Shown: positions 1 through 8,705 of the stretch, in pieces
Layout: every line of letters begins with the position of its first letter
How positions within the stretch are numbered: position 1 is the first letter of the stretch
Source: Vibrio owensii CAIM 1854 = LMG 25443
GTDB lineage: Bacteria > Pseudomonadota > Gammaproteobacteria > Enterobacterales > Vibrionaceae
Direction: 5' to 3'
Length of the DNA stretch: 34,948 bases
NCBI RefSeq assembly: GCF_000817815.1
Contig: NZ_JPRD01000058.1
Location: 1 to 34,948 of the forward strand
Position numbers and translations under genes: made by a program
The notes under the pieces: generated by a model
Database searches by the model: none
The model's input: only the letters and a program-made list of their open reading frames with translations
What the model was told of the DNA's origin: nothing

Positions 1-105
1 TTAAGTGAACGGCATTAGACGCTAAGATCCTCCTATTTTGTGTGGGTATGTGAGCTAGATTGCTTCAATAGAAACAACACGAAGAAACGGTCTTTTGAAG
101 TGTCA

Positions 106-1098
106 TTACTTCAAGAATTCCTGAATTTGCCGCGCCTTCACCTGGCGATTGCTTGAAACAAGCTCTTCCAACCAAGATTGATGCCCCTGCTTCGCTAACT
201 CTCTTGCAACCAAAGTGGCTTCTTCTGAAAGCGCCATCTTGGCTACTAGGAATTGTTTTACGTTCGGAGTAAGTGGATTGGATCTCGTGAGTAACTCAAT
301 CGCGTAAGGTTTTAAGGTTGGATTGACGGTGGCATTCATCAATTGTTGTAGTGAGAATTCATCGCTCACCTCAGCCAATCTTTCAAGCTCTGTCTGGCTA
401 TTGTAATCTGCGCGCATTCGCCATAGCAGATCATACATGGCCTCATCTTGGCTAACTTGCGCCAAACGCACCACAACGGCTGTTGAAGGCAACCAGCTGG
501 TGACGTTTGCATGGGTTAACTGCTTGGTGAGCGCTTCAAGTGCGTTGGGAGACAAACTGTCTAGCTCGCGAATAAGTAACGCTTCTCTGGTTTGCACTTG
601 CTGTGACGTACCAGTAAGCCAATCTTTCAAATCAAGCTCTTGTCGCTCTGCCGCTAAAACAAACTCCAACGTACTTTGGTCTTGCTTCCAGCGCTTAATC
701 AGACGACTGGCGATCGCAGGAAAATTAAACGCAGGCACACTAAATTCGTAACCATCACCACGTTCAAGTACTTGGTAAGTCGGCGTAATGCTGATCTGAG
801 ATTCGACAAAAATAGCCATTCTCGGCGTGAGGATGATTTCTTGCTGCTCTAGTTTTTCGAGCAATAGGAAGCGTACGACTTCTTGTTGAGGAAAAGCCAA
901 TCGGTCGAGGGCGAATTTGAGAGAGTCGACTTCGTCTCTGACTGCATAATCGAGCAATTCAGATACTTTGGTCTGTATATGGGTATCCTGAAGCCACTGT
1001 TCTACTACGGTTACCTGCATTTCCTTGGCAGATAACGTCGCGGGTAGTGTGATAAGTGACAAGCTCAGGAGTAATGACGACAACATTCCTTGTTGCAT
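106..1098 (-). CDS. Putative secreted protein of unknown function
   Basis: I do not recognise this 330-residue protein. Residues 1-24 look like a Sec signal peptide: a short polar start, then a Leu/Ser-rich hydrophobic stretch ending in ATLSA before KEMQ. The rest is soluble and mostly helical-looking. It has repeated Leu/Ala-rich helices in the last 150 residues that could be HEAT-like, but no clear motif or catalytic signature. The ATG start is well supported by a strong GGGAGG ribosome site eight bases upstream. The gene is downstream of rho on the same strand, but the rho terminator separates them, so it probably has its own promoter in the short gap. A periplasmic or outer-membrane-associated role is inferred only from the signal peptide. 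Confidence 0.75.
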   Translation of the reverse strand: MQQGMLSSLLLSLSLITLPATLSAKEMQVTVVEQWLQDTHIQTKVSELLDYAVRDEVDSLKFALDRLAFPQQEVVRFLLLEKLEQQEIILTPRMAIFVESQISITPTYQVLERGDGYEFSVPAFNFPAIASRLIKRWKQDQSTLEFVLAAERQELDLKDWLTGTSQQVQTREALLIRELDSLSPNALEALTKQLTHANVTSWLPSTAVVVRLAQVSQDEAMYDLLWRMRADYNSQTELERLAEVSDEFSLQQLMNATVNPTLKPYAIELLTRSNPLTPNVKQFLVAKMALSEEATLVARELAKQGHQSWLEELVSSNRQVKARQIQEFLK

Positions 1099-1152
1099 GT
1101 TAACCTCCCGATAACATTTCCTTCATTCTGATACTTCTATCGGGAGAAAGCA

Positions 1153-1179
1153 ATAAAAAAGCCACCGATATACGGTGGC
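1153..1179 (-). terminator. Rho-independent terminator after rho
   Basis: A perfect 7-bp stem GCCACCG/CGGTGGC with a 5-base loop is followed on the minus strand by a run of six T. It lies about 25 bases past the rho stop codon. Confidence 0.85.
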
Positions 1180-1204
1180 CCTTCGCAGAATTACTTATCT
1201 GAGA

Positions 1205-2464
1205 CTACTGACGACGCATTGCATCAAAGAATTCGTCGTTGGTCTTCGTCATCGCTAGCTTGTCGATTAGGAATTCCATTGCATCGATTTCGCCCATTGG
1301 GTGAACAATCTTACGTAGAATCCACATCTTCTGAAGTTCTTCGTTCTTAGTTAGAAGCTCTTCACGACGTGTGCCGCTGCGGTTGAAGTCAATCGCTGGG
1401 AATACACGCTTCTCTGCGATTTTACGGTTCAAGTGGATTTCCATGTTACCTGTACCCTTGAACTCTTCGTAGATAACTTCGTCCATCTTAGAACCAGTAT
1501 CAACTAGAGCAGTAGCAAGGATAGTTAGGCTGCCACCTTCTTCTACGTTACGTGCTGCACCGAAGAAACGCTTAGGACGGTGTAGTGCGTTTGCATCCAC
1601 ACCACCAGTCAGTACTTTACCTGATGAAGGTACTACGGTGTTGTATGCACGAGCTAGACGAGTGATAGAGTCAAGCAGGATAACCACGTCTTTCTTGTGT
1701 TCAACAAGACGTTTTGCTTTCTCGATTACCATTTCCGCTACTTGTACGTGGCGAGACGCTGGCTCATCGAACGTTGACGCTACTACTTCACCTTTAACTA
1801 GACGCTGCATCTCTGTTACTTCTTCTGGACGTTCGTCGATAAGAAGTACCATCAACTCACACTCTGGGTGGTTGTATGCGATGCTTTGAGCGATGTTTTG
1901 CAGAAGCATTGTCTTACCCGCTTTAGGCGGAGCAACAATCAGACCACGTTGACCTTTACCAATTGGCGATGCCAAGTCTAAAACACGTGCTGTGATGTCT
2001 TCTGTAGAACCGTTACCGCGCTCCATTACCATACGCTCGTTAGCGTGTAGAGGCGTTAAGTTCTCGAATAGGATCTTGTTACGAGCGTTGTCTGGTTTGT
2101 CGTCGTTAACTGTGTTGACTTTTAGCAGGGCAAAGTAACGCTCACCGTCTTTTGGTGGGCGAATTTTACCAGCAATTGAGTCACCAGTACGTAGGTTAAA
2201 GCGACGAATCTGACTTGGTGAAACGTAGATATCGTCTGGACCAGCAAGGTATGAGCTGTCCGCGCTACGTAGGAAACCAAAGCCGTCTTGCAGAATCTCC
2301 AGAACCCCATCGCCAAAGATGTCTTCGCCGCCTTTCGCGTGCGCTTTAAGAATTGCGAAGATGATGTCTTGTTTTCTTAGACGAGCTAGGTTCTCAAGAC
2401 CCAGGCTTTCGCCAAGCTTTACAAGGTCAGACACAGGTCTGTTCTTCAGTTCAGTAAGATTCAT
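1205..2464 (-). CDS. rho: Transcription termination factor Rho
   Basis: Rho is the hexameric RNA-dependent ATPase that terminates untranslated transcripts. The 419-residue product has the length of E. coli Rho and begins MNLTELKN like it. The N-terminal part carries the RNA-binding OB fold (around residues 50-130, including DGFGFLRS). The C-terminal part is the RecA-like motor, with the P-loop APPKAGKT near residue 180 and the Walker B region VVILLDSITR. The open frame extends eight codons upstream to a TTG, but the ATG at 2464 was chosen because it matches the family N-terminus. No strong Shine-Dalgarno sequence is visible before either start. The gene is monocistronic, with its own terminator. 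No additional leader peptide was recognised. Confidence 0.97.
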   Translation of the reverse strand: MNLTELKNRPVSDLVKLGESLGLENLARLRKQDIIFAILKAHAKGGEDIFGDGVLEILQDGFGFLRSADSSYLAGPDDIYVSPSQIRRFNLRTGDSIAGKIRPPKDGERYFALLKVNTVNDDKPDNARNKILFENLTPLHANERMVMERGNGSTEDITARVLDLASPIGKGQRGLIVAPPKAGKTMLLQNIAQSIAYNHPECELMVLLIDERPEEVTEMQRLVKGEVVASTFDEPASRHVQVAEMVIEKAKRLVEHKKDVVILLDSITRLARAYNTVVPSSGKVLTGGVDANALHRPKRFFGAARNVEEGGSLTILATALVDTGSKMDEVIYEEFKGTGNMEIHLNRKIAEKRVFPAIDFNRSGTRREELLTKNEELQKMWILRKIVHPMGEIDAMEFLIDKLAMTKTNDEFFDAMRRQ

Positions 2465-2604
2465 GGTGGTGGATGCTTGTTTAGTCAAAATAAGATCTGT
2501 TTTCTAGTTAAGATGGATTTGGTCTCAGGATCGACCAAGAAGAGAAATTTGTTCAATTAACGCGCGATAAGTTAGCACTAATTAATATTCTAGTCCAGAG
2601 TTAG

Positions 2605-2642
2605 AAAAACAAAACCGCGCATTGTCATATTGCACGGTTTTG
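2605..2642 (-). terminator. Rho-independent terminator after trxA
   Basis: On the minus strand ACAAAACCGTGCA can pair with TGCGCGGTTTTGT (one T-G wobble) around a short loop, followed by TTTTT. It lies just past the trxA stop codon and ahead of rho. Confidence 0.8.
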
Positions 2643-2660
2643 TTTGTAATCACTTGGTGA

Positions 2661-2987
2661 TTATAGGTTTGCGTCTAGGAACTCTTTTAGTTGAGTCTTA
2701 GACAAAGCACCAACTTTCGTTGCCGCTACGTTACCGTCTTTGAATAACAGTAGCGTTGGAATACCGCGAATGCCAAACTTAGGTGGTGTACCTGCGTTAT
2801 GGTCAATGTTTAGTTTACCGATAGTGAGTTTGCCTTCGTACTCGTCAGCGATTTCGTCCAGGATAGGAGCGATCATTTTACAAGGACCACACCATTCTGC
2901 CCAAAAATCAACTAGAACCGGGCCTGCAGCGTTGATTACATCGTTTTCAAAACCGTCATCAGTAAGCTGCAAAATCTTATCACTCAT
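2661..2987 (-). CDS. trxA: Thioredoxin 1
   Basis: This small cytoplasmic disulfide reductase donates electrons to ribonucleotide reductase, methionine sulfoxide reductases and other targets, and is recharged by thioredoxin reductase. The product has 108 residues and contains the invariant active site WCGPC (Cys33 and Cys36) and the cis-proline loop GIPTLL. It is close to E. coli TrxA along its whole length. The ATG at 2987 (MSDKILQL) was chosen because a GGAG ribosome site lies six bases upstream. A TTG four codons further up would start inside that site. trxA is transcribed divergently from rhlB, as in other gammaproteobacteria, and has its own terminator before rho. Confidence 0.97.
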   Translation of the reverse strand: MSDKILQLTDDGFENDVINAAGPVLVDFWAEWCGPCKMIAPILDEIADEYEGKLTIGKLNIDHNAGTPPKFGIRGIPTLLLFKDGNVAATKVGALSKTQLKEFLDANL

Positions 2988-3012
2988 CTTCCACTCCAAT
3001 GTGTTTTTCGAA

Positions 3013-3033
3013 ACTGGTTGGATGATAACCAGT
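3013..3033 (-). repeat. Inverted repeat in the trxA leader
   Basis: ACTGGTT and AACCAGT form a perfect 7-bp stem with a 7-base loop. It lies about 26 bases upstream of the trxA start in the trxA-rhlB divergent region. It could be an operator or an mRNA hairpin, and no function can be assigned from the sequence. Confidence 0.45.
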
Positions 3034-3098
3034 AAATAGATGCCCTATTGGAATGTATTTACTTTCTTATTGCAAGCTTTAGCTGATATTCTATCGCT

Positions 3099-4412
3099 AT
3101 GAAAAAGACGCATATCACAGAGCAAAAGTTCGCCGATTTGGATTTAAAGCCCCAAGTTATTGAAGGATTGGAAAAAAAAGGGTTCGAATATTGTACCCCT
3201 ATCCAAGCCTTGGCGTTGCCGGTACTGCTCACCGGCCAAGACATTGCAGGCCAGGCCCAAACGGGTACTGGTAAAACCCTCGCGTTTCTTACTGCTACCT
3301 TCAACCACCTTCTAACGACACCAGAGCACGAAGGCCGCAAGCCAACTCAGCCGCGCGCGATCATTATGGCGCCAACGCGTGAGCTAGCGATTCAGATCTT
3401 TAACGATGCTGAACCTTTGATTGCAAGCACAGGTCTTAAAGCCGCTTTAGCTTACGGCGGCGAAAGCTACGACAAGCAACTTGCTAAACTGCAAGACGGT
3501 GTAGACATTCTTATCGGCACCACAGGCCGTATCATTGATTTCTACAAGCAACGCGTATTCAACCTAAACAACATTCAAGCGGTTGTTCTGGATGAAGCGG
3601 ACCGCATGTTCGATCTTGGCTTTATTAAAGACATTCGCTTCTTGTTCCGTCGTATGCCTGAGCCAAAAGAGCGTTTGAACATGCTGTTCTCAGCAACGCT
3701 GTCTTACCGCGTACAAGAATTGGCATTCGAACACATGCACAACCCTGAGCATGTTGTGGTTGAGCCAGAGCAAAAAACCGGTCACCGCATCCAAGAAGAG
3801 CTTTTCTACCCTTCGAACGAAGACAAGATGGCACTGCTTCAAACGCTAATTGAAGAAGAATGGCCAGACCGCGCGATCGTTTTTGCTAACACTAAGCATA
3901 AGTGTGAATCGATTTGGGGTCACCTAGCAGCCGATGGTCACCGTGTTGGTCTACTGACTGGTGATGTACCACAGAAGAAACGTGAAAAGATTCTTGAGCA
4001 ATTCACCCGCGGTGAAGTTGACCTACTAGTCGCAACCGACGTTGCAGCTCGTGGTCTTCATATTCCTCAAGTAACACACGTATTCAACTTCGACCTACCA
4101 GATGATTGTGAAGATTACGTTCACCGTATCGGTCGTACTGGTCGTGCTGGCGCAAGTGGTCACTCTATTAGCTTTGCTTGTGAAGATTACGCAATCAACT
4201 TGCCACCAATCGAAGAATACATTGAGCACGCAATTCCAGTTTCTGATTACGATGCTTCGGCTCTAATCCAAGACTTGCCTGCACCACTTCGTATGCGCGC
4301 GCCTCGTACTCAGCAACGTCGCACCAACACAGGTGGCACTCGCTCTGGTAACCGCAAGCCGCAAGGACGTCGTCCTCGTCAGCCGCGTCAATCAGCGCCA
4401 AAACAATCATAA
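3099..4412 (+). CDS. rhlB: ATP-dependent RNA helicase RhlB (DEAD-box)
   Basis: RhlB unwinds structured RNA for the RNase E degradosome. The 437-residue protein carries the full DEAD-box set: the Q motif CTPIQALALP (32-41), motif I AQTGTGKT (53-60), PTRELA (92-97), DEAD (165-168), SAT (198-200) and the motif VI segment HRIGRTGRAG. The region EEWPDRAIVFANTKHKCE is typical of RhlB rather than of other DEAD-box proteins. The C-terminal tail from about residue 405 is rich in Arg, Gln and Pro and probably unstructured. In E. coli this part of RhlB binds RNA and contacts RNase E. gppA follows after 19 bases, the usual gammaproteobacterial pairing. Confidence 0.96.
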   Translation: MKKTHITEQKFADLDLKPQVIEGLEKKGFEYCTPIQALALPVLLTGQDIAGQAQTGTGKTLAFLTATFNHLLTTPEHEGRKPTQPRAIIMAPTRELAIQIFNDAEPLIASTGLKAALAYGGESYDKQLAKLQDGVDILIGTTGRIIDFYKQRVFNLNNIQAVVLDEADRMFDLGFIKDIRFLFRRMPEPKERLNMLFSATLSYRVQELAFEHMHNPEHVVVEPEQKTGHRIQEELFYPSNEDKMALLQTLIEEEWPDRAIVFANTKHKCESIWGHLAADGHRVGLLTGDVPQKKREKILEQFTRGEVDLLVATDVAARGLHIPQVTHVFNFDLPDDCEDYVHRIGRTGRAGASGHSISFACEDYAINLPPIEEYIEHAIPVSDYDASALIQDLPAPLRMRAPRTQQRRTNTGGTRSGNRKPQGRRPRQPRQSAPKQS

Positions 4413-4431
4413 AAGGAAACTGAAGTCGTTT

Positions 4432-5925
4432 ATGAGTCAAGCAGGATCATCACCGCTATACGCCGCCATCGACCTCGGGTCGAACAGTTTTCACATGCTC
4501 GTTGTGCGTCACATCGATGGCAGCGTTCAAACTATGGCTAAAATTAAGCGCAAGGTTCGTCTAGCCGCGGGCTTAGATGAACATAACTCTCTTAGTATGG
4601 AAGCTATGCAGCGAGGATGGGACTGCTTAAGTCTATTTGCAGAACGCTTGCAGGATATTCCTAAACAGAACATCCGCATTGTGGGTACCGCGACATTGCG
4701 TACCGCGACCAATGTGGATGTTTTTCTAGAGAAGGCGAACCAAATCTTAGGTCAGCCTATCGAAGTGATTACTGGCGAAGAAGAAGCCGCCACTATATAT
4801 AAAGGTGTTGCTCACACCTCCGGTGGCAGCGGTCGTCGCCTTGTGGTCGATATCGGCGGTGCGAGTACCGAACTGATTATCGGTGAAGGTTTCGAAGCCA
4901 AAGCACTAACCAGTCTAAAAATGGGCTGTGTGACTTGGTTAGAGAACTTCTTTAAAGACCGCCAATTAAATGCACGTAACTTCGAAGCCGCAATTGAAGG
5001 TGCGAAGCAAACTCTGATGCCAATCTTAGAACAGTACACCAACCTAGGTTGGGATGTGTGTGTTGGCGCATCGGGTACCGTTCAAGCACTACAAGAGATA
5101 ATGCTAGCGCAAGGTATGGACGAAGTGATTACTCACTCCAAACTTAAGCGTCTGCAAAAGCAGGCGATGCTTGCTGATCACTTGGAAGAGCTCGATATTG
5201 AAGGCCTTACCCTAGAACGTGCTTTGGTATTCCCAAGTGGCTTATCCATTTTAATTGCGATCTTTGAGCTACTAGAAATCGATGCTATGACACTGGCTGG
5301 CGGCGCGCTACGTGAAGGCTTGGTGTACGAGATGGTTGACGAGCTTCGTCAAAACGACATCCGTGCACGCACCATTTGTAGCGTACAAAGTCGTTACCAA
5401 CTTGATTGCCATTACGGTGAACAAGTCGCAAAACTTGCGGGCAAACTGCTTGAGCAAGTTGGCGGTGAAGCGTGGGTTACTGAACCTCAAGGTAAAGTGC
5501 TGCTAGAAACAACAGCGAAGCTGCATGAAATCGGTCTGACTATCGATTTCAAAAAAGGTGGTGCACACAGCGCTTATCTGCTTCAGCACTTGGATTTGCC
5601 TGGTTACACGCGCGCACAGAAGTTCTTTATCGGTGAAATTGCTCGCCGTTACCGTGAACAGCTGACCTCACTGCCGGAGCAACATGCCCTGTCAGGAACC
5701 AGTGGTAAACGCGTACTGCGTCTATTGCGTCTTGCGGTTCTACTCAGCCATCGTCGTAACCCTGATCTAGAGCCAAATGTGACTCTAACAGCAGAAGGCG
5801 ACAAACTGACGCTCAACATTGATGCGCAGTGGCTAGAGGCAAACCCACTGACAGCCGCTGAGTTAGAAATTGAATCCAACCGCCAGACAGACATCGGCTG
5901 GCCGCTAAGCGTCGTAGCAATATAA
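4432..5925 (+). CDS. gppA: Guanosine pentaphosphatase / exopolyphosphatase (GppA/Ppx family)
   Basis: GppA converts pppGpp to ppGpp and can degrade polyphosphate, linking it to the stringent response. The 497-residue product starts with the ASKHA phosphate-1 motif AIDLGSNSFHMLV and has the phosphate-2 motif DIGGASTELI near residue 143. The C-terminal third is the HD-like helical domain of the family. An open frame extends 33 codons upstream into rhlB, but the ATG at 4432 gives the family start MSQ..PLYAAIDLGS. An AAGGAAA sequence about 13 bases upstream is a somewhat distant ribosome site. It is cotranscribed with rhlB and ends at a strong terminator. Its position after rhlB favours GppA over Ppx. 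Confidence 0.93.
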   Translation: MSQAGSSPLYAAIDLGSNSFHMLVVRHIDGSVQTMAKIKRKVRLAAGLDEHNSLSMEAMQRGWDCLSLFAERLQDIPKQNIRIVGTATLRTATNVDVFLEKANQILGQPIEVITGEEEAATIYKGVAHTSGGSGRRLVVDIGGASTELIIGEGFEAKALTSLKMGCVTWLENFFKDRQLNARNFEAAIEGAKQTLMPILEQYTNLGWDVCVGASGTVQALQEIMLAQGMDEVITHSKLKRLQKQAMLADHLEELDIEGLTLERALVFPSGLSILIAIFELLEIDAMTLAGGALREGLVYEMVDELRQNDIRARTICSVQSRYQLDCHYGEQVAKLAGKLLEQVGGEAWVTEPQGKVLLETTAKLHEIGLTIDFKKGGAHSAYLLQHLDLPGYTRAQKFFIGEIARRYREQLTSLPEQHALSGTSGKRVLRLLRLAVLLSHRRNPDLEPNVTLTAEGDKLTLNIDAQWLEANPLTAAELEIESNRQTDIGWPLSVVAI

Positions 5926-5950
5926 TCGACCACTTCTGTCATAACGTATT

Positions 5951-5977
5951 AAGCCCAAGCACTCGCTTGGGCTTTTT
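5951..5977 (+). terminator. Rho-independent terminator of rhlB-gppA
   Basis: AAGCCCAAGC and GCTTGGGCTT form a 10-bp stem with an ACTC loop, followed by a T run. It lies 25 bases past the gppA stop codon. Confidence 0.9.
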
Positions 5978-6099
5978 GCATCGAACTTTTACCCCAACAA
6001 AACGTGCTGCTCAGCAAAAATCTCAGCATCTCCGCTCTACATCGAAAAACAGCCATGCTTTATTGATAAACACGATTTAGCCAACCAAGATGCACCATC

Positions 6100-7743
6100 A
6101 TGAAAACCGTTTTAATGACTGGCTTAACAGGCACCCTCGCCCCTAAAGTTGCTCATCAGTTCCAACTTCGCGGCTGGAACGTATTGGAATGGAATCACCA
6201 CAAAATCCCACCAGATGATCCACAGCAAAGTGAGCAATTTTGGCAACAGCACCACATTGATGCGGTGTGCCACATGGCGATGGGGAGTGAAGCGTGGGCA
6301 GCGTGGCTTGGTGAGCACTGCAAACAGCGCAACATTCCTTATCTTTTTGTCAGTACAGCAATGGTATTTGATGCCACAAAAAATGGGCCTTATGGCATCT
6401 TTGAAGAAAGAAACACCCAAGATGAATACGGCAAATACAAAGTTCGTTGTGAAGATGCAATCTGGCAAGCAAATTCGGATGCGATGATTGCTCGAATCGG
6501 TTGGCAACTCCATCACCAAGCAGAAGGCAATAACATGTTGGCGCATCTCGACCGCCAACATGCAGAGAACGGCGTTATTACCGCTAGCACGGCTTGGTAT
6601 CCCGCGACTTCTCATATGGACGATACTGCACTCGCCTTTTTGCAGCTTATGGAGCGGAACGAAGCCGGTTTATATCACCTTGATAGCAACTTAAAGGATA
6701 AGTGGAATTTCTACGAACTCGTTTGTGCACTCAAGCAGCATTACAACAAGCAATGGCAAGTGCTGCCAAGCAATGACTATCACCATGACCAACGTTTAAC
6801 AGATGAACGAATTGCCTTGCCGCCATTGAGTGAACGCTTCAACAAGCCAGAGCAAATCAAACAAGCTGGCATCATAGGAATCAACTGGGGACGCACGCAC
6901 ATTCCCCACTATCGAAACAATGGTGTATCGGTCACGACGTTATGCGCCAACCAAATAGAACCTCTTCAACAAGCGTGCAGTGAAGACGCAATCCCAAAGG
7001 TAGAAACGAGCATCAGCGCACTCAAACAACTTGATGTCGTGACAATCGCGACACCTGCGCATACTCATGCAGAGATCATAAAGACGTTAGATTCAACCAA
7101 GCTGATTTGTGAAAAGCCATTGGTGGGATTGAATTCTGACATCACTCACTGGCAGCAACCGAACGCCAACCTATTGGTTAATTACGCCTTTGCTCAGCTA
7201 AATACCGCCAAGACGATAGAGAAATGGCTCACCTCGCAAACCCAACCTTGTGTGGTCAATCTAGTCACCCAAGTTAACCTACCGGGCACCTTCACACTCA
7301 AAGAGTGGTTTCTTGAAACAGCTAGCCACCCTATTTCTTGGTTGCTGCACTGCTTCGGAGACTACTCTCAGTCAACACTGATTGAGGAAAACGGCCAACT
7401 GATCGTTGAGCTGCAATGTGGCGACCACCAGCTAAGATTTGTATTTGAATTAACAGGTGAGCCGGGCATCAAGCACAATCTAACGATTCAATCCAACCAA
7501 ACCTTAACCAGCAAAGGCTACTACCGTGTCGGCGAAAAATGGCGTTTCGAGCCCATTCTCGTTAATGGCAAAGCGATAAATGATGGGGAGTACAGCGAAT
7601 CTGATTGCTGGCAGGACGCCAATCAACGCAGTGTCGGTTTGATATTGGCGATGTTCAATCAAAGCATCAGTTGGGAGAACGGCCTGCAACTTGGCGCCTT
7701 CGATGCACAAAAAGCCATTTTGATTGAGAAGATGCTCTGTTAG
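6100..7743 (+). CDS. Fusion protein: RmlD-like sugar-nucleotide reductase plus Gfo/Idh/MocA oxidoreductase
   Basis: The 547-residue protein joins two NAD(P)-binding domains. Residues 1 to about 248 look like an extended short-chain dehydrogenase of the RmlD type. They have a TGLTGTLAP nucleotide loop near the start, STAMVFD at 85-91 (catalytic Ser/Thr) and YGKYK at 110-114 (the YxxxK pair). Residues 255-547 look like a Gfo/Idh/MocA dehydrogenase, with a second Rossmann loop GIIGINWG (257-264), VTIATPAHTHAE (314-325) and the family EKP motif (338-340). No frameshift or internal start separates them. The pairing suggests two linked redox steps on a sugar or sugar nucleotide, but the substrate is unknown. 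No glycan-cluster neighbours are present. It is monocistronic, with a terminator behind it. The ribosome site is weak. Confidence 0.8.
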   Translation: MKTVLMTGLTGTLAPKVAHQFQLRGWNVLEWNHHKIPPDDPQQSEQFWQQHHIDAVCHMAMGSEAWAAWLGEHCKQRNIPYLFVSTAMVFDATKNGPYGIFEERNTQDEYGKYKVRCEDAIWQANSDAMIARIGWQLHHQAEGNNMLAHLDRQHAENGVITASTAWYPATSHMDDTALAFLQLMERNEAGLYHLDSNLKDKWNFYELVCALKQHYNKQWQVLPSNDYHHDQRLTDERIALPPLSERFNKPEQIKQAGIIGINWGRTHIPHYRNNGVSVTTLCANQIEPLQQACSEDAIPKVETSISALKQLDVVTIATPAHTHAEIIKTLDSTKLICEKPLVGLNSDITHWQQPNANLLVNYAFAQLNTAKTIEKWLTSQTQPCVVNLVTQVNLPGTFTLKEWFLETASHPISWLLHCFGDYSQSTLIEENGQLIVELQCGDHQLRFVFELTGEPGIKHNLTIQSNQTLTSKGYYRVGEKWRFEPILVNGKAINDGEYSESDCWQDANQRSVGLILAMFNQSISWENGLQLGAFDAQKAILIEKMLC

Positions 7744-7786
7744 CCGTTTCACCAGCGAGCTTTCTTTACGTTCCGTGTCTTCGATT

Positions 7787-7813
7787 AAAAGGTCTCACTC
7801 GGGACCTTTTTTA
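7787..7813 (+). terminator. Rho-independent terminator after the fusion oxidoreductase gene
   Basis: AAAAGGTCTC pairs with GGGACCTTTT (one T-G wobble) around the loop ACTC, followed by more T. Confidence 0.85.
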
Positions 7814-7914
7814 TTGCTCATTTTTACCCTCGTACAGCTTAGGGAGCTTTTGGACACCCATGATCTAATTACTCCCACGCTGTACAAAACGCTCTAAACC
7901 CAAGTAAACAGACA

Positions 7915-7947
7915 CAAAAAAGCCGCTTGATTTGAGCAAGCGGCTTT
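7915..7947 (-). terminator. Rho-independent terminator after yhhQ
   Basis: AAGCCGCTTG and CAAGCGGCTT form a stem of about ten pairs with a 7-base loop, followed on the minus strand by a run of T. It lies just past the yhhQ stop codon. Confidence 0.85.
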
Positions 7948-7964
7948 CGGGGTTCCCACTGATA

Positions 7965-8639
7965 TTAAGACTGAACGCTTGTCGTCACCTTAAAGTCAGG
8001 GTTCACCGCAGTCAGCTTCTTAATTAGGTAATTCAGTAATACGCCGTACATAGGAACGAACAAACCAAGACTGATAATCAGTTTGAAGCCGTAATCCACC
8101 AGCGCGATTTCCGTCCAATGCTCCGCCATGAATGGATCTGGACTTTGGTAGAACGCAATGGCGAAGAAAGCGATGGTATCAAGTGCATTACCGAAAAGCG
8201 TTGAACACGTTGGTGCCACCCACCATTGCTTCATTTGACGTAAGCGGTTGAACACGTGCACATCCATGATCTGACCAAGTAAGTACGCCATGAAACTAGC
8301 AATCGCGATACGAGCAACGAATAAGTTAAATTCCCCTAGGTGACCAAAACCTTGGAATTGACCTTCGAAGAACACCACCGATAAGAAGTAAGACACTGCC
8401 AACGCAGGCAACATCACTAAGAAGATGATCTTACGCGCCAACTGAGCTCCGAAAATACGCACAGTTAAGTCAGTCGCTAAGAAAATAAATGGGAAAGTGA
8501 ATGCACCCCAAGTGGTATGGAAACCGAAAATAGTAAACGGTAGCTGAACTAGGTAATTGCTAGATGCAATAATGACTAGGTGGAATAGAACCAGATAGAT
8601 AAGGGCGTTGCGCTGCTGCGCAGGGGTAAAGTTACTCAT
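7965..8639 (-). CDS. yhhQ: Queuosine precursor transporter YhhQ (VUT family, DUF165)
   Basis: YhhQ is an inner-membrane transporter for the queuosine precursors preQ0/preQ1, used to make the modified base queuosine in tRNAs with GUN anticodons. The 224-residue product is close to the E. coli length. It has about six hydrophobic segments and the family features FPFIFLATDLTVRIFG (roughly residues 49-64) and the SCTLFGNALDT-like segment read here as TCSTLFGNALDT. The open frame runs 17 codons further up, but that extension would cover a riboswitch-like leader. The ATG at 8639 has an AAAGG site six bases away and gives the family start MSNFTPAQQRNALI. The leader resembles a preQ1-I aptamer, which agrees with the transporter call. 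Confidence 0.92.
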   Translation of the reverse strand: MSNFTPAQQRNALIYLVLFHLVIIASSNYLVQLPFTIFGFHTTWGAFTFPFIFLATDLTVRIFGAQLARKIIFLVMLPALAVSYFLSVVFFEGQFQGFGHLGEFNLFVARIAIASFMAYLLGQIMDVHVFNRLRQMKQWWVAPTCSTLFGNALDTIAFFAIAFYQSPDPFMAEHWTEIALVDYGFKLIISLGLFVPMYGVLLNYLIKKLTAVNPDFKVTTSVQS

Positions 8640-8645
8640 GCAATA

Positions 8646-8681
8646 CCTTTTTAGTTTGGTTTGGGGGTGAGGGAACCCAAA
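8646..8681 (-). promoter_or_regulatory. Candidate preQ1-I riboswitch controlling yhhQ
   Basis: Read on the minus strand, the leader has a 6-bp stem TTTGGG/CCCAAA enclosing a C-rich loop (TTCCCTCACC). An A-rich tail CCAAACTAAAAAGG follows and ends in the ribosome site of yhhQ. This order of a G-rich stem, C-containing loop and A-rich tail merged with the Shine-Dalgarno is the compact H-type pseudoknot layout of preQ1-I riboswitches. Known examples occur upstream of queuosine genes and this transporter family. Ligand binding would hide the AAAGG, so control would be translational. The assignment is by eye. The downstream gene supports it strongly. Confidence 0.75.
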
Positions 8682-8683
8682 TC

Positions 8684-8705
8684 GAGTCACTGAATAGAGT
8701 GGCTC
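8684..8705 (-). repeat. Imperfect hairpin just upstream of the preQ1-like aptamer
   Basis: On the minus strand GAGcCACT pairs with AGTGaCTC (one mismatch) around a 6-base loop, two bases before the aptamer stem. It may be an accessory leader helix. Confidence 0.4.

Noticed and set aside
1205..2488. Rho with eight extra N-terminal residues.
   Set aside because: The longer form would start at TTG, and the ATG at 2464 gives the exact family length of 419.
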